Source of the DNA: Neobacillus dielmonensis
Lineage (GTDB): Bacteria; Bacillota; Bacilli; Bacillales; Cytobacillaceae
NCBI RefSeq assembly: GCF_000612665.1
Contig: NZ_HG942083.1
Coordinates: forward strand, 22,256 to 55,700
Reading direction: 5' to 3'
DNA: 33,445 nucleotides
Below are positions 13,013 through 21,284 of this stretch, piece after piece; the stretch's first letter is position 1, and every line of letters starts with the position of its first letter. The notes below the pieces were generated by a model. It saw only the letters and a list, made by a program, of their open reading frames with translations. It ran no database searches and was not told the origin of the DNA. Position numbers and translations under genes: made by a program.

Positions 13013-14095
13013 TTGAACGATTCATATTATATGAATTTAGCCTTAAACCTTGCGAGAAGTGCTTTGGGACAAACCTCTCCCAATCCTGTAGTAGGTGCGG
13101 TGCTGGTGAAGGAAGGCCAACTAATTGGTATGGGTGCTCATCTAAAAGCAGGCGAACCCCATGCCGAGGTGCATGCGATTCGAATGGCAGGGGACAAAGC
13201 CGAAGGAGCCACATTGTATGTTACGCTCGAACCTTGCAGCCACTTTGGAAAGACGCCGCCCTGTTCTGATTTAGTTATTCAAACGGGCATCAAAAAGGTG
13301 TTTGTCGCAACTACAGACCCCAATCCTAAGGTGGCGGGGACCGGGATTGAAAAAATGAGACGGGCCGGCATCGAGGTAGAGGTAGGACTGTTGCAGCAGG
13401 AAGCACGGGAAGTGAATAAGGTCTTTTTTTACAATATTCAAACAGGTCTTCCTTACGTTACCTTGAAGTCGGCTGTCAGTTTAGATGGGAAAACGGCTAC
13501 TGTAACAGGAGAGAGCATGTGGATCACAGGTGAAGCCGCAAGAAGGGATGTTCACCAATTTCGGCACCAGCATGACGGCATAGTAGTAGGTGTGAATACC
13601 GTTATCCAAGATAATCCCACCTTAACGACTAGGCTTCCCTCAGGAGGGAAAAATCCAATCCGTATCATCTTGGATACAAACCTAAGAACTCCTTTAGAGT
13701 CTAAGATGCTGACTGACCATGCGGCACCTGTTTGGATCATTACTGGTTCTAAAGCACAGCCCCAACAAGAAGCGGCCTATCAAGAGTTGGGGGTTACCAT
13801 CATCAAGACGGAAAGCCCGCAAATTTCTATCAAAGAAGTGCTTGTTATCTTGGGAAAACGCGGAATCACTTCCCTGTTTGTCGAAGGAGGAGCAGAGATT
13901 CATGGCAGTTTCTTAAAGGAACGTGCCTTCCAGCAGATTATTACTTATATAGCCCCGAAGTTAATTGGCGGAAAGCAGGCACCTGCTTCTTTCGGAGGCC
14001 AGGGCATTGAAAAAATAAATGAAGCCATCAATTTAACCATAAAACAGGTTGACCTTATTGGCAACGATGTAAGAATTATCGCAGAACCTGTATAA
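13013..14095 (+). CDS. ribD: Bifunctional riboflavin-specific deaminase/reductase
   Basis: Carries out the second and third steps of riboflavin synthesis: deamination of the pyrimidine and NADPH-dependent reduction of the ribosyl chain. The N-terminal deaminase domain has HAEVHA (zinc ligand H50, catalytic E52) and PCSHFGKTPPC (zinc ligands C75 and C84). The C-terminal reductase domain runs from about residue 147 with the conserved SLDGKTA, GVNTVIQDNPTLTTR and EGGAEIHGSFL. 360 residues, normal length. The start is TTG at 13013 behind AAAAGGAGAGG. It is the first gene of ribD-ribE-ribBA-ribH and is under FMN riboswitch control. Confidence 0.96.
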   Translation: MNDSYYMNLALNLARSALGQTSPNPVVGAVLVKEGQLIGMGAHLKAGEPHAEVHAIRMAGDKAEGATLYVTLEPCSHFGKTPPCSDLVIQTGIKKVFVATTDPNPKVAGTGIEKMRRAGIEVEVGLLQQEAREVNKVFFYNIQTGLPYVTLKSAVSLDGKTATVTGESMWITGEAARRDVHQFRHQHDGIVVGVNTVIQDNPTLTTRLPSGGKNPIRIILDTNLRTPLESKMLTDHAAPVWIITGSKAQPQQEAAYQELGVTIIKTESPQISIKEVLVILGKRGITSLFVEGGAEIHGSFLKERAFQQIITYIAPKLIGGKQAPASFGGQGIEKINEAINLTIKQVDLIGNDVRIIAEPV

Positions 14096-14107
14096 GGAGT
14101 AGGAAAT

Positions 14108-14764
14108 ATGTTTACCGGAATCATAGAAGAAATTGGTGTAGTCGCAAATATCAAGCGGACAGGAGAATCTTTTGTTTTATCGATTGAAGCAAAAATGATC
14201 CTAGAAGATGTCCATCTTGGCGATAGTATCGCCATAAACGGGGTGTGCTTAACGGCTACATCTTTCACAAACAGACATTTTACCGTTGATGTTATGCCGG
14301 AAACGGTTAAAGCAACCAGTTTAAGGGATTTAAAACGAGGCTCGAAGGTCAACCTTGAACGGGCCATGGCGGCCGGTGGCAGGTTCGGCGGGCATTTCGT
14401 TTCCGGACATATTGACGGAACCGGCATGATTATACGTAAGCAGGCATATGAAAATGCTGTTTATTATGAGATTGAAGCCGGAGCAGATATGATGGAGTAC
14501 ATCATATTGAAGGGCTCGATCGCTGTAGATGGGACGAGCCTAACCGTGTTTGGTGTGACAGATAACAGCTTTACTCTTTCGTTAATTCCCCATACGCTGT
14601 CGGAAACCGTTTTGGGGTTGAAAGGAGCAGGGGATATCGTCAATCTGGAGTGCGATATGATTGGGAAATATGTTGGACATTTCATGAAAAATGTATCGAA
14701 TACAAAATCAAAGAAAACCGGTGGAATTTCAGTATCCTTTTTACAAGAAAACGGATTTATGTAA
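14108..14764 (+). CDS. ribE: Riboflavin synthase alpha subunit
   Basis: Condenses two molecules of 6,7-dimethyl-8-ribityllumazine to riboflavin and the pyrimidine precursor. The characteristic MFTGIIEEIG start is present and the protein consists of two similar lumazine-binding barrels (about 1-97 and 98-200), each with a G(R)FGGHFVSGHIDG / GKYVGHFM type motif. 218 residues, standard. Preceded by TAAGGAG within the spacing after ribD. Confidence 0.97.
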   Translation: MFTGIIEEIGVVANIKRTGESFVLSIEAKMILEDVHLGDSIAINGVCLTATSFTNRHFTVDVMPETVKATSLRDLKRGSKVNLERAMAAGGRFGGHFVSGHIDGTGMIIRKQAYENAVYYEIEAGADMMEYIILKGSIAVDGTSLTVFGVTDNSFTLSLIPHTLSETVLGLKGAGDIVNLECDMIGKYVGHFMKNVSNTKSKKTGGISVSFLQENGFM

Positions 14765-14794
14765 AAAACTGCGATTGATAAGGAGTGGTATTGC

Positions 14795-15991
14795 ATGTTT
14801 GATTCAATTGAAGAGGCGTTAGCGGATTTGAAAGCGGGGAAGGCCGTAATTGTCTGTGACGATGAGGACAGGGAAAACGAGGGGGATTTTATTGCTTTAG
14901 CTGAAAAAGCAACCCCGGATGTTATTAATTTGATGGTTACCCATGGAAGAGGACTTCTGTGTGTTCCGATTGAAGAGGAAATAGCTGCAAAACTCGATTT
15001 AATGCCTATGGTATCGCTAAATACGGATCCACATGGTACTAATTTTACCGTCAGTATTGACCATAAGTATTCCACTACAGGCATCTCGGCCTTTGAAAGG
15101 TCTGCAACGGTTTTAAGCATGATTGACCCGGACGCAAAACCAGCTGATTTTAAACGTCCAGGCCATATTTTTCCCCTGGTCGCCAAAAAAGGTGGGGTAT
15201 TAAGAAGAACCGGCCATACGGAAGCAGCTGTGGATCTTGCCAAACTCTGCGGAGCAAAGCCAGCAGGTGTCATTTGTGAAATTATGAATGAAGATGGAAC
15301 AATGGCCCGTGTCCCTCAGCTTCGGAAAATAGCGGATGAGTTAAATGTAAAAATGATTACGATTAAAGATTTAATCCAATATCGGAACAAGCAGGACAAG
15401 TTGGTTAAAAGAGAAGTTGAGATTAAGCTGCCAACAGCATTTGGGGAATTTAAAGCAGTTGGCTATTCAAACTTAGTCGATGATAAAGAACACATGGCGT
15501 TGGTTAAAGGAGAAATCGATCCGAAAAAACCAATCTTGGTCAGGGTTCACTCCGAATGCTTAACCGGGGATGTGTTCGGGTCCTATCGCTGTGACTGTGG
15601 ACCGCAGCTTCATGCAGCACTTCGGCAAATTGAACAGGCTGGTAACGGAGTTCTCCTTTATTTGCGCCAGGAGGGCAGAGGGATTGGACTTCTCAATAAA
15701 TTACGGGCCTACAAATTGCAAGAGCAGGGCTATGATACGGTCGAAGCAAATGAAAAGCTCGGATTCCCGGCAGATTTACGGGAGTATGGGATTGGGGCAC
15801 AAATTCTCAAGGATTTAGGAATAAGGAAAATGAAGCTGTTAACCAATAATCCACGCAAAATTAAAGGTTTGAAAGGGTATGACCTTGAAGTTGTGGAGCG
15901 TGTACCGTTACAAATGGAAACAAGAGCAGAAAACGAGAAATATTTACGTACTAAGCACGATAAGTTGGGACATCTGCTTCATTTATCATGA
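14795..15991 (+). CDS. ribBA: 3,4-dihydroxy-2-butanone-4-phosphate synthase / GTP cyclohydrolase II
   Basis: A 398-residue fusion making both starting compounds for riboflavin. The N-terminal half (about 1-200) is the dihydroxybutanone phosphate synthase with [11 protein letters not shown] and the HGRGLLCVP and TGISAFERS blocks. The C-terminal half is GTP cyclohydrolase II with the zinc motif [17 protein letters not shown] and RQEGRGIGL; all three zinc-binding cysteines are present. ATG at 14795 follows AAGGAGTGG. Third gene of the rib operon. Confidence 0.97.
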   Translation: MFDSIEEALADLKAGKAVIVCDDEDRENEGDFIALAEKATPDVINLMVTHGRGLLCVPIEEEIAAKLDLMPMVSLNTDPHGTNFTVSIDHKYSTTGISAFERSATVLSMIDPDAKPADFKRPGHIFPLVAKKGGVLRRTGHTEAAVDLAKLCGAKPAGVICEIMNEDGTMARVPQLRKIADELNVKMITIKDLIQYRNKQDKLVKREVEIKLPTAFGEFKAVGYSNLVDDKEHMALVKGEIDPKKPILVRVHSECLTGDVFGSYRCDCGPQLHAALRQIEQAGNGVLLYLRQEGRGIGLLNKLRAYKLQEQGYDTVEANEKLGFPADLREYGIGAQILKDLGIRKMKLLTNNPRKIKGLKGYDLEVVERVPLQMETRAENEKYLRTKHDKLGHLLHLS

Positions 15992-16006
15992 TTGGAGGAA
16001 ATATAA

Positions 16007-16477
16007 ATGGGACAATTATTTGAAGGTAATTTAGTAGGTACTGGTTTAAAAATCGGTATTGTGGTAGGACGTTTTAATGAATTTATTACAAGTAAATTAT
16101 TAGGCGGGGCGCAAGACGCTCTTAAAAGACATGGTGTGAACGAAACGGATGTGGATGTTGCCTGGGTACCTGGTGCGTTTGAAATCCCGTTAGTGGCACA
16201 AAAAATGGCGAAAACCAATAAATACGACGCCATTATCACCCTTGGAACTGTCATCCGTGGCTCCACTCCGCACTTTGACTATGTTTGCAACGAGGTTTCA
16301 AAAGGTGTCTCAAAGGTAGGATTAGATAGCGGTATACCTGTCATGTTTGGCGTATTAACCACGGAATCAATTGAGCAGGCTATTGAACGTGCCGGTACTA
16401 AGGCAGGCAATAAAGGCTGGGATGCAGCCGTTTCTGCTATTGAAATGGCAAACTTACTTAGAAATATTGAACAGTAA
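16007..16477 (+). CDS. ribH: 6,7-dimethyl-8-ribityllumazine synthase
   Basis: Joins the dihydroxybutanone phosphate and the ribityl pyrimidine to give the substrate of RibE. In Bacillus it forms a 60-subunit shell around RibE. Family features: [49 protein letters not shown] (substrate site with the catalytic His) and the C-terminal [17 protein letters not shown]. 156 residues. ATG at 16007 with TTGGAGGAAA upstream. It is the last gene of the operon before a hairpin. Confidence 0.97.
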   Translation: MGQLFEGNLVGTGLKIGIVVGRFNEFITSKLLGGAQDALKRHGVNETDVDVAWVPGAFEIPLVAQKMAKTNKYDAIITLGTVIRGSTPHFDYVCNEVSKGVSKVGLDSGIPVMFGVLTTESIEQAIERAGTKAGNKGWDAAVSAIEMANLLRNIEQ

Positions 16478-16482
16478 GACCG

Positions 16483-16512
16483 ATGAAAGGAGCGGGAAAC
16501 TGCTCCTTTCAT
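16483..16512 (+). terminator. Hairpin after ribH
   Basis: A perfect 11-bp stem, ATGAAAGGAGC with GCTCCTTTCAT, and an eight-base loop. The downstream U-run is weak (TTGTG), so termination strength is uncertain. Confidence 0.6.
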
Positions 16513-16529
16513 TTGTGAATCTCCAATTC

Positions 16530-16650
16530 GTGCGAGAGAAACAGACACATTTTAGAGAGTAACGCTACAGCAACCGAGAGAGTAATAGCAAGCTATCCAA
16601 GAGTAAACGACGGGTGATTAAAAAACACATTTATTCCGAGAGTAATGTAA
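16530..16650. repeat. Degenerate GAGAGTAA repeat in an intergenic gap
   Basis: Five related short copies in about 120 bp: GCGAGAGAAAC (16532), TAGAGAGTAACG (16553), CCGAGAGAGTAATAG (16574), CCAAGAGTAAACG (16598) and CCGAGAGTAATGT (16636). The spacing is about 20-40 bases. No ORF covers them. Together with the ribH hairpin they fill the 180-bp gap before the convergent ATPase gene. Confidence 0.5.
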
Positions 16651-16657
16651 GATCTCG

Positions 16658-17344
16658 TCAACCTGGCAGCAAGTCCACATAGTAGAACCGTTCTTTGCCA
16701 GTGTTGGCATCTATTGTTTTTATCAACTTTTCAGGAGTCTTAAAATTTATTGGTCTAGCAAATATCGGTCCGTCAAACACAAAAGTATGAAATTCACCAT
16801 TTTCGCCGCACCTATCCACTCCAAATGGAAGATCGCTTAAAAAATGGTCATCGATAGTCCTTCCAGCAAAAGAGGTGTCCAACCTGGTGCCATCTACAGC
16901 AGTTACCACCGTTTTAAAGCCGATATATAAAAACTCAGCCATTATACTTTCCGTACTCTCGCCCCAAAGCGGAAAAACCGCTTCAAGCGAGAATTTATGT
17001 ACCATGATCTCGCGATATTCCTTAAGATCCTGTAAATGTATATCTCCAAACATGATATGGGTAGCTCCAGCTTCAAAAATCTGTTGAAAAGCTTCACCCA
17101 TAGCATGTTCATACTCTTCATTCGTACTATTATCGGGAAGATATACCTTTCGTAATGGGATTCCTAAGGCTGCTGCCTGCTGCTCAATCAGTTCTTCCCT
17201 AACCTGATGAGAACTGGTCCGATGGCTTTCCTGCGAAAAGGTTGTCAGCAAGGAATCAATTTGCCATTCATTCGACTGCAACAGCCGATGTAAACCGAGA
17301 GTGGAATCCTTGCCTCCACTAAAAGAAACGACAATTTTTTTCAA
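16658..17344 (-). CDS. DUF71/COG2102 PP-loop ATPase, predicted B12-salvage subfamily (annotated elsewhere as diphthine-ammonia ligase)
   Basis: A 228-residue ATP-pyrophosphatase. The PP-loop SGGKDS sits at residues 9-14, and the C-terminal family motif GENGEFHTFVFDGP is intact. Homologues in archaea and eukaryotes (Dph6) amidate diphthine on elongation factor 2, a modification bacteria lack. Published comparative genomics assigned some bacterial members to B12 salvage because they sit beside corrinoid transport genes. That fits here: it is divergent from the btuF-cblS operon, with only the riboswitch leader and promoters between them. The reaction is unknown; an ATP-dependent amidation or related step on a corrinoid is inference. 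The start is TTG at 17344 with a strong AAAGGAGGT six bases upstream. Confidence 0.8.
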   Translation of the reverse strand: MKKIVVSFSGGKDSTLGLHRLLQSNEWQIDSLLTTFSQESHRTSSHQVREELIEQQAAALGIPLRKVYLPDNSTNEEYEHAMGEAFQQIFEAGATHIMFGDIHLQDLKEYREIMVHKFSLEAVFPLWGESTESIMAEFLYIGFKTVVTAVDGTRLDTSFAGRTIDDHFLSDLPFGVDRCGENGEFHTFVFDGPIFARPINFKTPEKLIKTIDANTGKERFYYVDLLPG

Positions 17345-17440
17345 AGAAATACCTCCTTTTGATTTAAGGATAAAATACGAAAGCAGAGAAAGATAGAAAA
17401 AATATTTTTAAAATCATATACAATTCATTTTTCAATTCGC

Positions 17441-17446
17441 TATAAT
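17441..17446 (+). promoter_or_regulatory. -10 element of the corrinoid operon
   Basis: TATAAT about 27 bases before the P1 stem of the cobalamin aptamer. No convincing -35. Confidence 0.5.
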
Positions 17447-17472
17447 TAACCTATCATAAAAAAATATCGGAA

Positions 17473-17639
17473 AGAGATAGGTGTTAAAATCTATTAGATT
17501 TTAACTTAATTGGGAAGCTGGTGAAAAACCAGCGCGGTCCCGCCACTGTAAATGGGAGCAACCTATACATGCCACTGTCTAAAGCGGATGGGAAGGCATA
17601 GGAAGCGATGATCATGAGCCAGGAGACCTGCCTATTTCT
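17473..17639 (+). ncRNA. Cobalamin riboswitch
   Basis: Conserved blocks in order: TAGGTG, GGGAAGCTGGTGAAAAACCAGC, GCGGTCCCGCCACTGT, GGGAGC, GCCACTGTC, GGGAAGGC and the B12 box AGCCAGGAGACCTGCC (17618-17633). P1 pairs AGAGATAGG (17473-17481) with CCTATTTCT (17631-17639). It should lower expression of the whole operon when adenosylcobalamin is plentiful. The sequence between the aptamer and the terminator contains the purine-rich GAGGATAGGGAGGTGTGG, often seen after B12 boxes. Confidence 0.96.
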
Positions 17640-17726
17640 TGCGCGCCAACAAACCTACGAGGATAGGGAGGTGTGGAAGTCTAGATCTTTTTACTTCGTA
17701 AAATAGTAATCAAATCTACTCGTACC

Positions 17727-17762
17727 AACATCTCCACGCATTATTGATGGAGATGTTTTTTT
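17727..17762 (+). terminator. Expression-platform terminator of the cobalamin riboswitch
   Basis: AACATCTCCA with TGGAGATGTT, an 11-base loop, followed by seven Ts. It lies about 55 bases before btuF, so the riboswitch would act on transcription. Confidence 0.92.
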
Positions 17763-17815
17763 ATTGTGCAGCGCATTTTTTATGATCATTCCATACATAA
17801 ACAGGAGGAACACAA

Positions 17816-18784
17816 ATGAAAAAATGGTACTCACTATTGTTCGCGGTCCTATTAACATTAGGGGTTTTAGCAGGCTGCGGACAGCAGAACCAAGGAGATG
17901 AGAAAAAAGAAACACCAGGGGAAAAAACAACTGAACAAGCACAAGCTGCTTTTCCAACGACAATTAAAGACGCCTTAGGAAATAATATTACCATAGAGAA
18001 AAAGCCAGAAAAAATTGTCTCGCTGATGCCAAGCAATACGGAAATTACCTATGCCCTAGGCCTGGGAGATGAAATTGTCGGAGTCTCTGATTTTGATAAT
18101 TATCCAGAAGAAGCGACTAAGAAAGAAAAAATGGGTGGAACAGAAATCAATCTTGAAAAAATTATTGCGTTGAAGCCAAATTTAGTATTGGCTCATGCCT
18201 CATCAGCGCATAATTCTGAAGCTGGTTTAAAGCAGCTTCAGGATGCTGGTATCCCGGTTCTAATCGTCAATGATGCGCAAAATTTCGATCAAGTATATGA
18301 TTCCATTCTTATGGTTGGGAAAGCAACAGGTGAAACCCTGAAAGCAGAAGAGCTAGTCAAGGGAATGAAGGAAAAGCTAGCGGAAATTAAAAAGAAGGCT
18401 TCAGAAATCACAGAAAAGAAAAAAGTGTTTGTTGAAGTTTCACCGGCACCTGAGATTTACTCGCCAGGAAAAAATACGTTCATGAATGAAATGCTAACTG
18501 CCATTAATGCGGAGAATGTTTCTGGTGATTTGGATGGATGGGCAAAAGTCGACCAGGAAGCGGTTATTAAACAAAATCCGGATGTTATCATTACCACGTA
18601 TGGCTATTATGTGGACAATTCAATTGAACAAGTCCTTAGCAGGGCCGGCTGGGAAAATGTCACAGCCGTTAAAAATAAACAAGTTATTGATGTGGATTCT
18701 GATCGCGTCACCCGTTCAGGTCCACGGATTATTGAAGGAGTAGAGGATCTTGCCAAGGCAATCTATCCAGAAGTATTTAAATAA
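17816..18784 (+). CDS. btuF: Cobalamin/corrinoid ABC transporter substrate-binding lipoprotein
   Basis: A 322-residue lipoprotein with a lipobox (LAGC) after a basic, hydrophobic signal, an acidic linker (about 23-45) and a type III periplasmic-binding fold at 55-322. It binds cobalamin or cobinamide outside the membrane and hands it to BtuC. Typical motifs are PEKIVSLMPSNTEITYALGLGDEIVGVSDF and the late NPDVIITTYGYYV. It is the first gene of the corrinoid operon. It overlaps btuC by 35 bases. The same fold is used for haem and siderophores; the riboswitch and the neighbours make corrinoid the likely ligand. Confidence 0.93.
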   Translation: MKKWYSLLFAVLLTLGVLAGCGQQNQGDEKKETPGEKTTEQAQAAFPTTIKDALGNNITIEKKPEKIVSLMPSNTEITYALGLGDEIVGVSDFDNYPEEATKKEKMGGTEINLEKIIALKPNLVLAHASSAHNSEAGLKQLQDAGIPVLIVNDAQNFDQVYDSILMVGKATGETLKAEELVKGMKEKLAEIKKKASEITEKKKVFVEVSPAPEIYSPGKNTFMNEMLTAINAENVSGDLDGWAKVDQEAVIKQNPDVIITTYGYYVDNSIEQVLSRAGWENVTAVKNKQVIDVDSDRVTRSGPRIIEGVEDLAKAIYPEVFK

Positions 18785-19811
18785 TAAATATCTGGCTTAT
18801 TTAATAGCCGGGCTATTCCTACTCATTTCGATATTATTGGGGATTTCGATTGGAACGGTGTCAGTACCCGTTCCAACGATCCTGCACATATTTCTAGCGC
18901 AGATTTTTGGATGGATACCTCTGGATAAAATTGACCCAATGTATGTAAGTATTGTCATGGATATCCGATTGCCCAGAGTCATCCTATCAGGCCTAGTCGG
19001 GGCATCTCTTGCGATTGCAGGGGCTGCCTTTCAAGGCCTCCTCAGAAATCCGCTGGCTGATCCGTATACATTAGGGGTGTCATCAGGAGCATCGGTCGGA
19101 GCGGTTTTAACCTTATTTCTTAACATCGCTCTTCCTATCATAGGGACATTTACGTTGCCATTGCTCAGCATTTTATGTTCGTTTCTTACGATCTTTTTCG
19201 TACTGGCATTCGCAAGGAAAATTGAGCGGTCGATGCGGGTGGAAACCATCATTTTAACAGGAATTATTTTTAGTTCTTTTTTAGGGGCGTTAATTTCCTT
19301 AATGATTGCCTTAACAGGGGATGAGCTGCGGCAAATAATTGGTTGGCTGCTGGGAAGTGTTTCGATGCGGGGCTGGGAATATATAAAAATCATTCTGCCA
19401 TTTTCTATCGTCGGTTCGGGCATTCTTTTCTTGAATGCAAAGGAATTGAACGCTATGTCGTTCGGAGAGGAACGGGCACATCACTTAGGGGTGAATGTTC
19501 AAAAACGAAAGCTGATTGTGTTAACAGCTGGTTCAATTTTAACAGGGGCAGCGGTTGCCGTTTCAGGAACGATTGGGTTTGTCGGTCTGGTCATTCCCCA
19601 TCTTGTGAGAATCGTATGGGGGCCCGATCATAAGCATCTCCTCCCCTTGTCCGTATTAATTGGGGGAGGATTCCTCATCCTGGCCGACCTTGTTTCTAGG
19701 ACGATGATATCTCCCACTGAGCTGCCAATCGGAGTCATTACCGCAATAATAGGGGCACCAGTATTTGCTATCATTTTAATTGAAAGAAAAAGAATGGAAA
19801 GAAGGGGGTAA
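18750..19811 (+). CDS. btuC: Corrinoid ABC transporter permease
   Basis: A 353-residue FecCD/BtuC-family permease with about ten membrane helices. Family motifs: DIRLPRVILSGLVGASLAIAGA, FQGLLRNPLADPYTLGVSSGA and GTIGFVGLVIPHLVR, the last being the coupling helix to the ATPase. The start is TTG at 18750, with AAGGAG at 18735-18740, inside the 3' end of btuF. This start gives a normal N-terminus. Three bases separate its stop from the start of the ATPase gene. Confidence 0.93.
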   Translation: MPRQSIQKYLNNKYLAYLIAGLFLLISILLGISIGTVSVPVPTILHIFLAQIFGWIPLDKIDPMYVSIVMDIRLPRVILSGLVGASLAIAGAAFQGLLRNPLADPYTLGVSSGASVGAVLTLFLNIALPIIGTFTLPLLSILCSFLTIFFVLAFARKIERSMRVETIILTGIIFSSFLGALISLMIALTGDELRQIIGWLLGSVSMRGWEYIKIILPFSIVGSGILFLNAKELNAMSFGEERAHHLGVNVQKRKLIVLTAGSILTGAAVAVSGTIGFVGLVIPHLVRIVWGPDHKHLLPLSVLIGGGFLILADLVSRTMISPTELPIGVITAIIGAPVFAIILIERKRMERRG

Positions 19812-19814
19812 AGG

Positions 19815-21284
19815 ATGCTGAAGCTGAAACATGTCTCGGGTGGTTATTCAGGCGAAGTTGTTTTAAAGGACATATCGTTTGAAGTAGAGAAAGGTGAATT
19901 GTTTGGGATTCTGGGTCCAAATGGAAGTGGAAAGACGACGCTTTTAAAAATGATCAGCGGCGTTCTGCCCTACCAATCAGGAGAGATCTTGATAGGAGGG
20001 AAAAGGCTTCAAGAATATAGTCCGAAACAGCTTGCGCAAAAAGTGGCTGTCCTTTCACAGCATTCGTCAGAGTCCTTTTCGTATACTGTCAAGGAAACCG
20101 TGTCCCTAGGGCGCTATGCCCATCAAACAGGATTCTTTCAAACCTGGAGCAAGCAAGACGAAGCAGTCGTTCAAAGAGTGATGGAGCAGGTCGGAGTCGG
20201 TGCGTTTCAGAATAAAAACATCCAAGACCTGTCTGGCGGGGAGAAACAACGAGTATTCCTTGCCCAGGCTCTGGCCCAGGAACCGGAAATATTATTGTTG
20301 GATGAGCCGACCAATCACTTGGATTTATCCTATCAAAAAGAATTACTGGACCAATTAACACAATGGTCCTCAGAAAATAGATTAACGGTCATTTCGATTT
20401 TTCATGACTTAAACCTGGCTGGGCTGTATTGTGACCGGCTGCTTTTGTTGGAAAATGGGAAAATCAATATCCAACATGTCCCGGCGGAAGTGTTGAAGGA
20501 AGAACGAATAAGAAAGGTTTATCAGACTAGTATTCAACAGCACCCTCACCCGACAGTTGCCGCTCCGCAGATGGTTTTGCTGCCGGACATCCCAGTTGTT
20601 AAACCGGAAGCCGAGATAAACGAAGCAATGCTGTCCCTCTCATCCGAGATGATCACGCTTAGGTCACCCGTCTATTTACGAACGATGTCCTCTGGTGTCA
20701 TCGGTTCTGGAACCGGCTGGCATCGGACATTTGTCAATCGCCATGTGGACAAGAATTATAATTGTGACGATCATATTCAGGAAATGGCGGAATATCTGCG
20801 GTCGAACGGCTATGAACCGATAGACACAGTTGGGATGATGACAGCTGTGTTTCTTGAAGATGTAGTGGTCAAAAGGCTGGAAGGTGAAGGATTCTCTCTT
20901 GTGGTTGTGGTGACCGCCGGAGTGGGGAATGCCATTGATGCATCCAAAGGCGAGGCCCATACCTATGGACTGGTACCCGGCACAATCAATACTTGGATAT
21001 TTGTGAACGGTGAATTGACAGATGAGGCCTTTATTCAAAGTATCATGACGGCAACAGAGGCAAAGACCAAAGCGATGTTTGATTTAAATGTGATGGATGG
21101 TGTGACCGGAACAACTGCAACTGGAACCTCGACTGACAGCGTTTTGATTGCGGCGACGCAAATGGGGAGAAAGTTAGATTTTGCCGGAACCATCACCCCG
21201 CTCGGAAAGCTGATTGGCAAAGCTGTTTATCAGTGTACAAAGGAAGCCATTCAAAAATCACAAAAAAGGAAATCGGTATGTTAG
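19815..21284 (+). CDS. btuD-cbiZ: Corrinoid ABC transporter ATPase fused to adenosylcobinamide amidohydrolase (BtuD-CbiZ)
   Basis: A 489-residue fusion. The N-terminal ATPase (about 1-245) has Walker A GPNGSGKT (34-41), the signature LSGGE (139-143), Walker B LLLDEP with D163/E164, and the switch H197. From about 265 a CbiZ domain follows, with MSSGVIGSGTGWHRTFVNRHV, TAGVGNAIDAS, GTINTWIFVN, EAKTKAMFDL and TGTTATGTSTD. CbiZ cuts the aminopropanol side chain from adenosylcobinamide (and pseudocobamides) to give adenosylcobyric acid, so corrinoids with unsuitable tails can be re-tailed. A similar fusion exists in B. subtilis YvrA as far as I recall. The linker is rich in His, Pro and hydrophobics. 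The gene ends by overlapping cbiB by seven bases. Confidence 0.9.
   Translation: MLKLKHVSGGYSGEVVLKDISFEVEKGELFGILGPNGSGKTTLLKMISGVLPYQSGEILIGGKRLQEYSPKQLAQKVAVLSQHSSESFSYTVKETVSLGRYAHQTGFFQTWSKQDEAVVQRVMEQVGVGAFQNKNIQDLSGGEKQRVFLAQALAQEPEILLLDEPTNHLDLSYQKELLDQLTQWSSENRLTVISIFHDLNLAGLYCDRLLLLENGKINIQHVPAEVLKEERIRKVYQTSIQQHPHPTVAAPQMVLLPDIPVVKPEAEINEAMLSLSSEMITLRSPVYLRTMSSGVIGSGTGWHRTFVNRHVDKNYNCDDHIQEMAEYLRSNGYEPIDTVGMMTAVFLEDVVVKRLEGEGFSLVVVVTAGVGNAIDASKGEAHTYGLVPGTINTWIFVNGELTDEAFIQSIMTATEAKTKAMFDLNVMDGVTGTTATGTSTDSVLIAATQMGRKLDFAGTITPLGKLIGKAVYQCTKEAIQKSQKRKSVC

Noticed and set aside
13945..15273. Long minus-strand open frames across ribE and ribBA
   Set aside because: They are antisense shadows of conserved riboflavin genes, Ser/Pro-rich without motifs.
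16658..17344. True diphthine-ammonia ligase
   Set aside because: Bacteria lack diphthamide; the position beside the corrinoid operon favours the B12-related subfamily.
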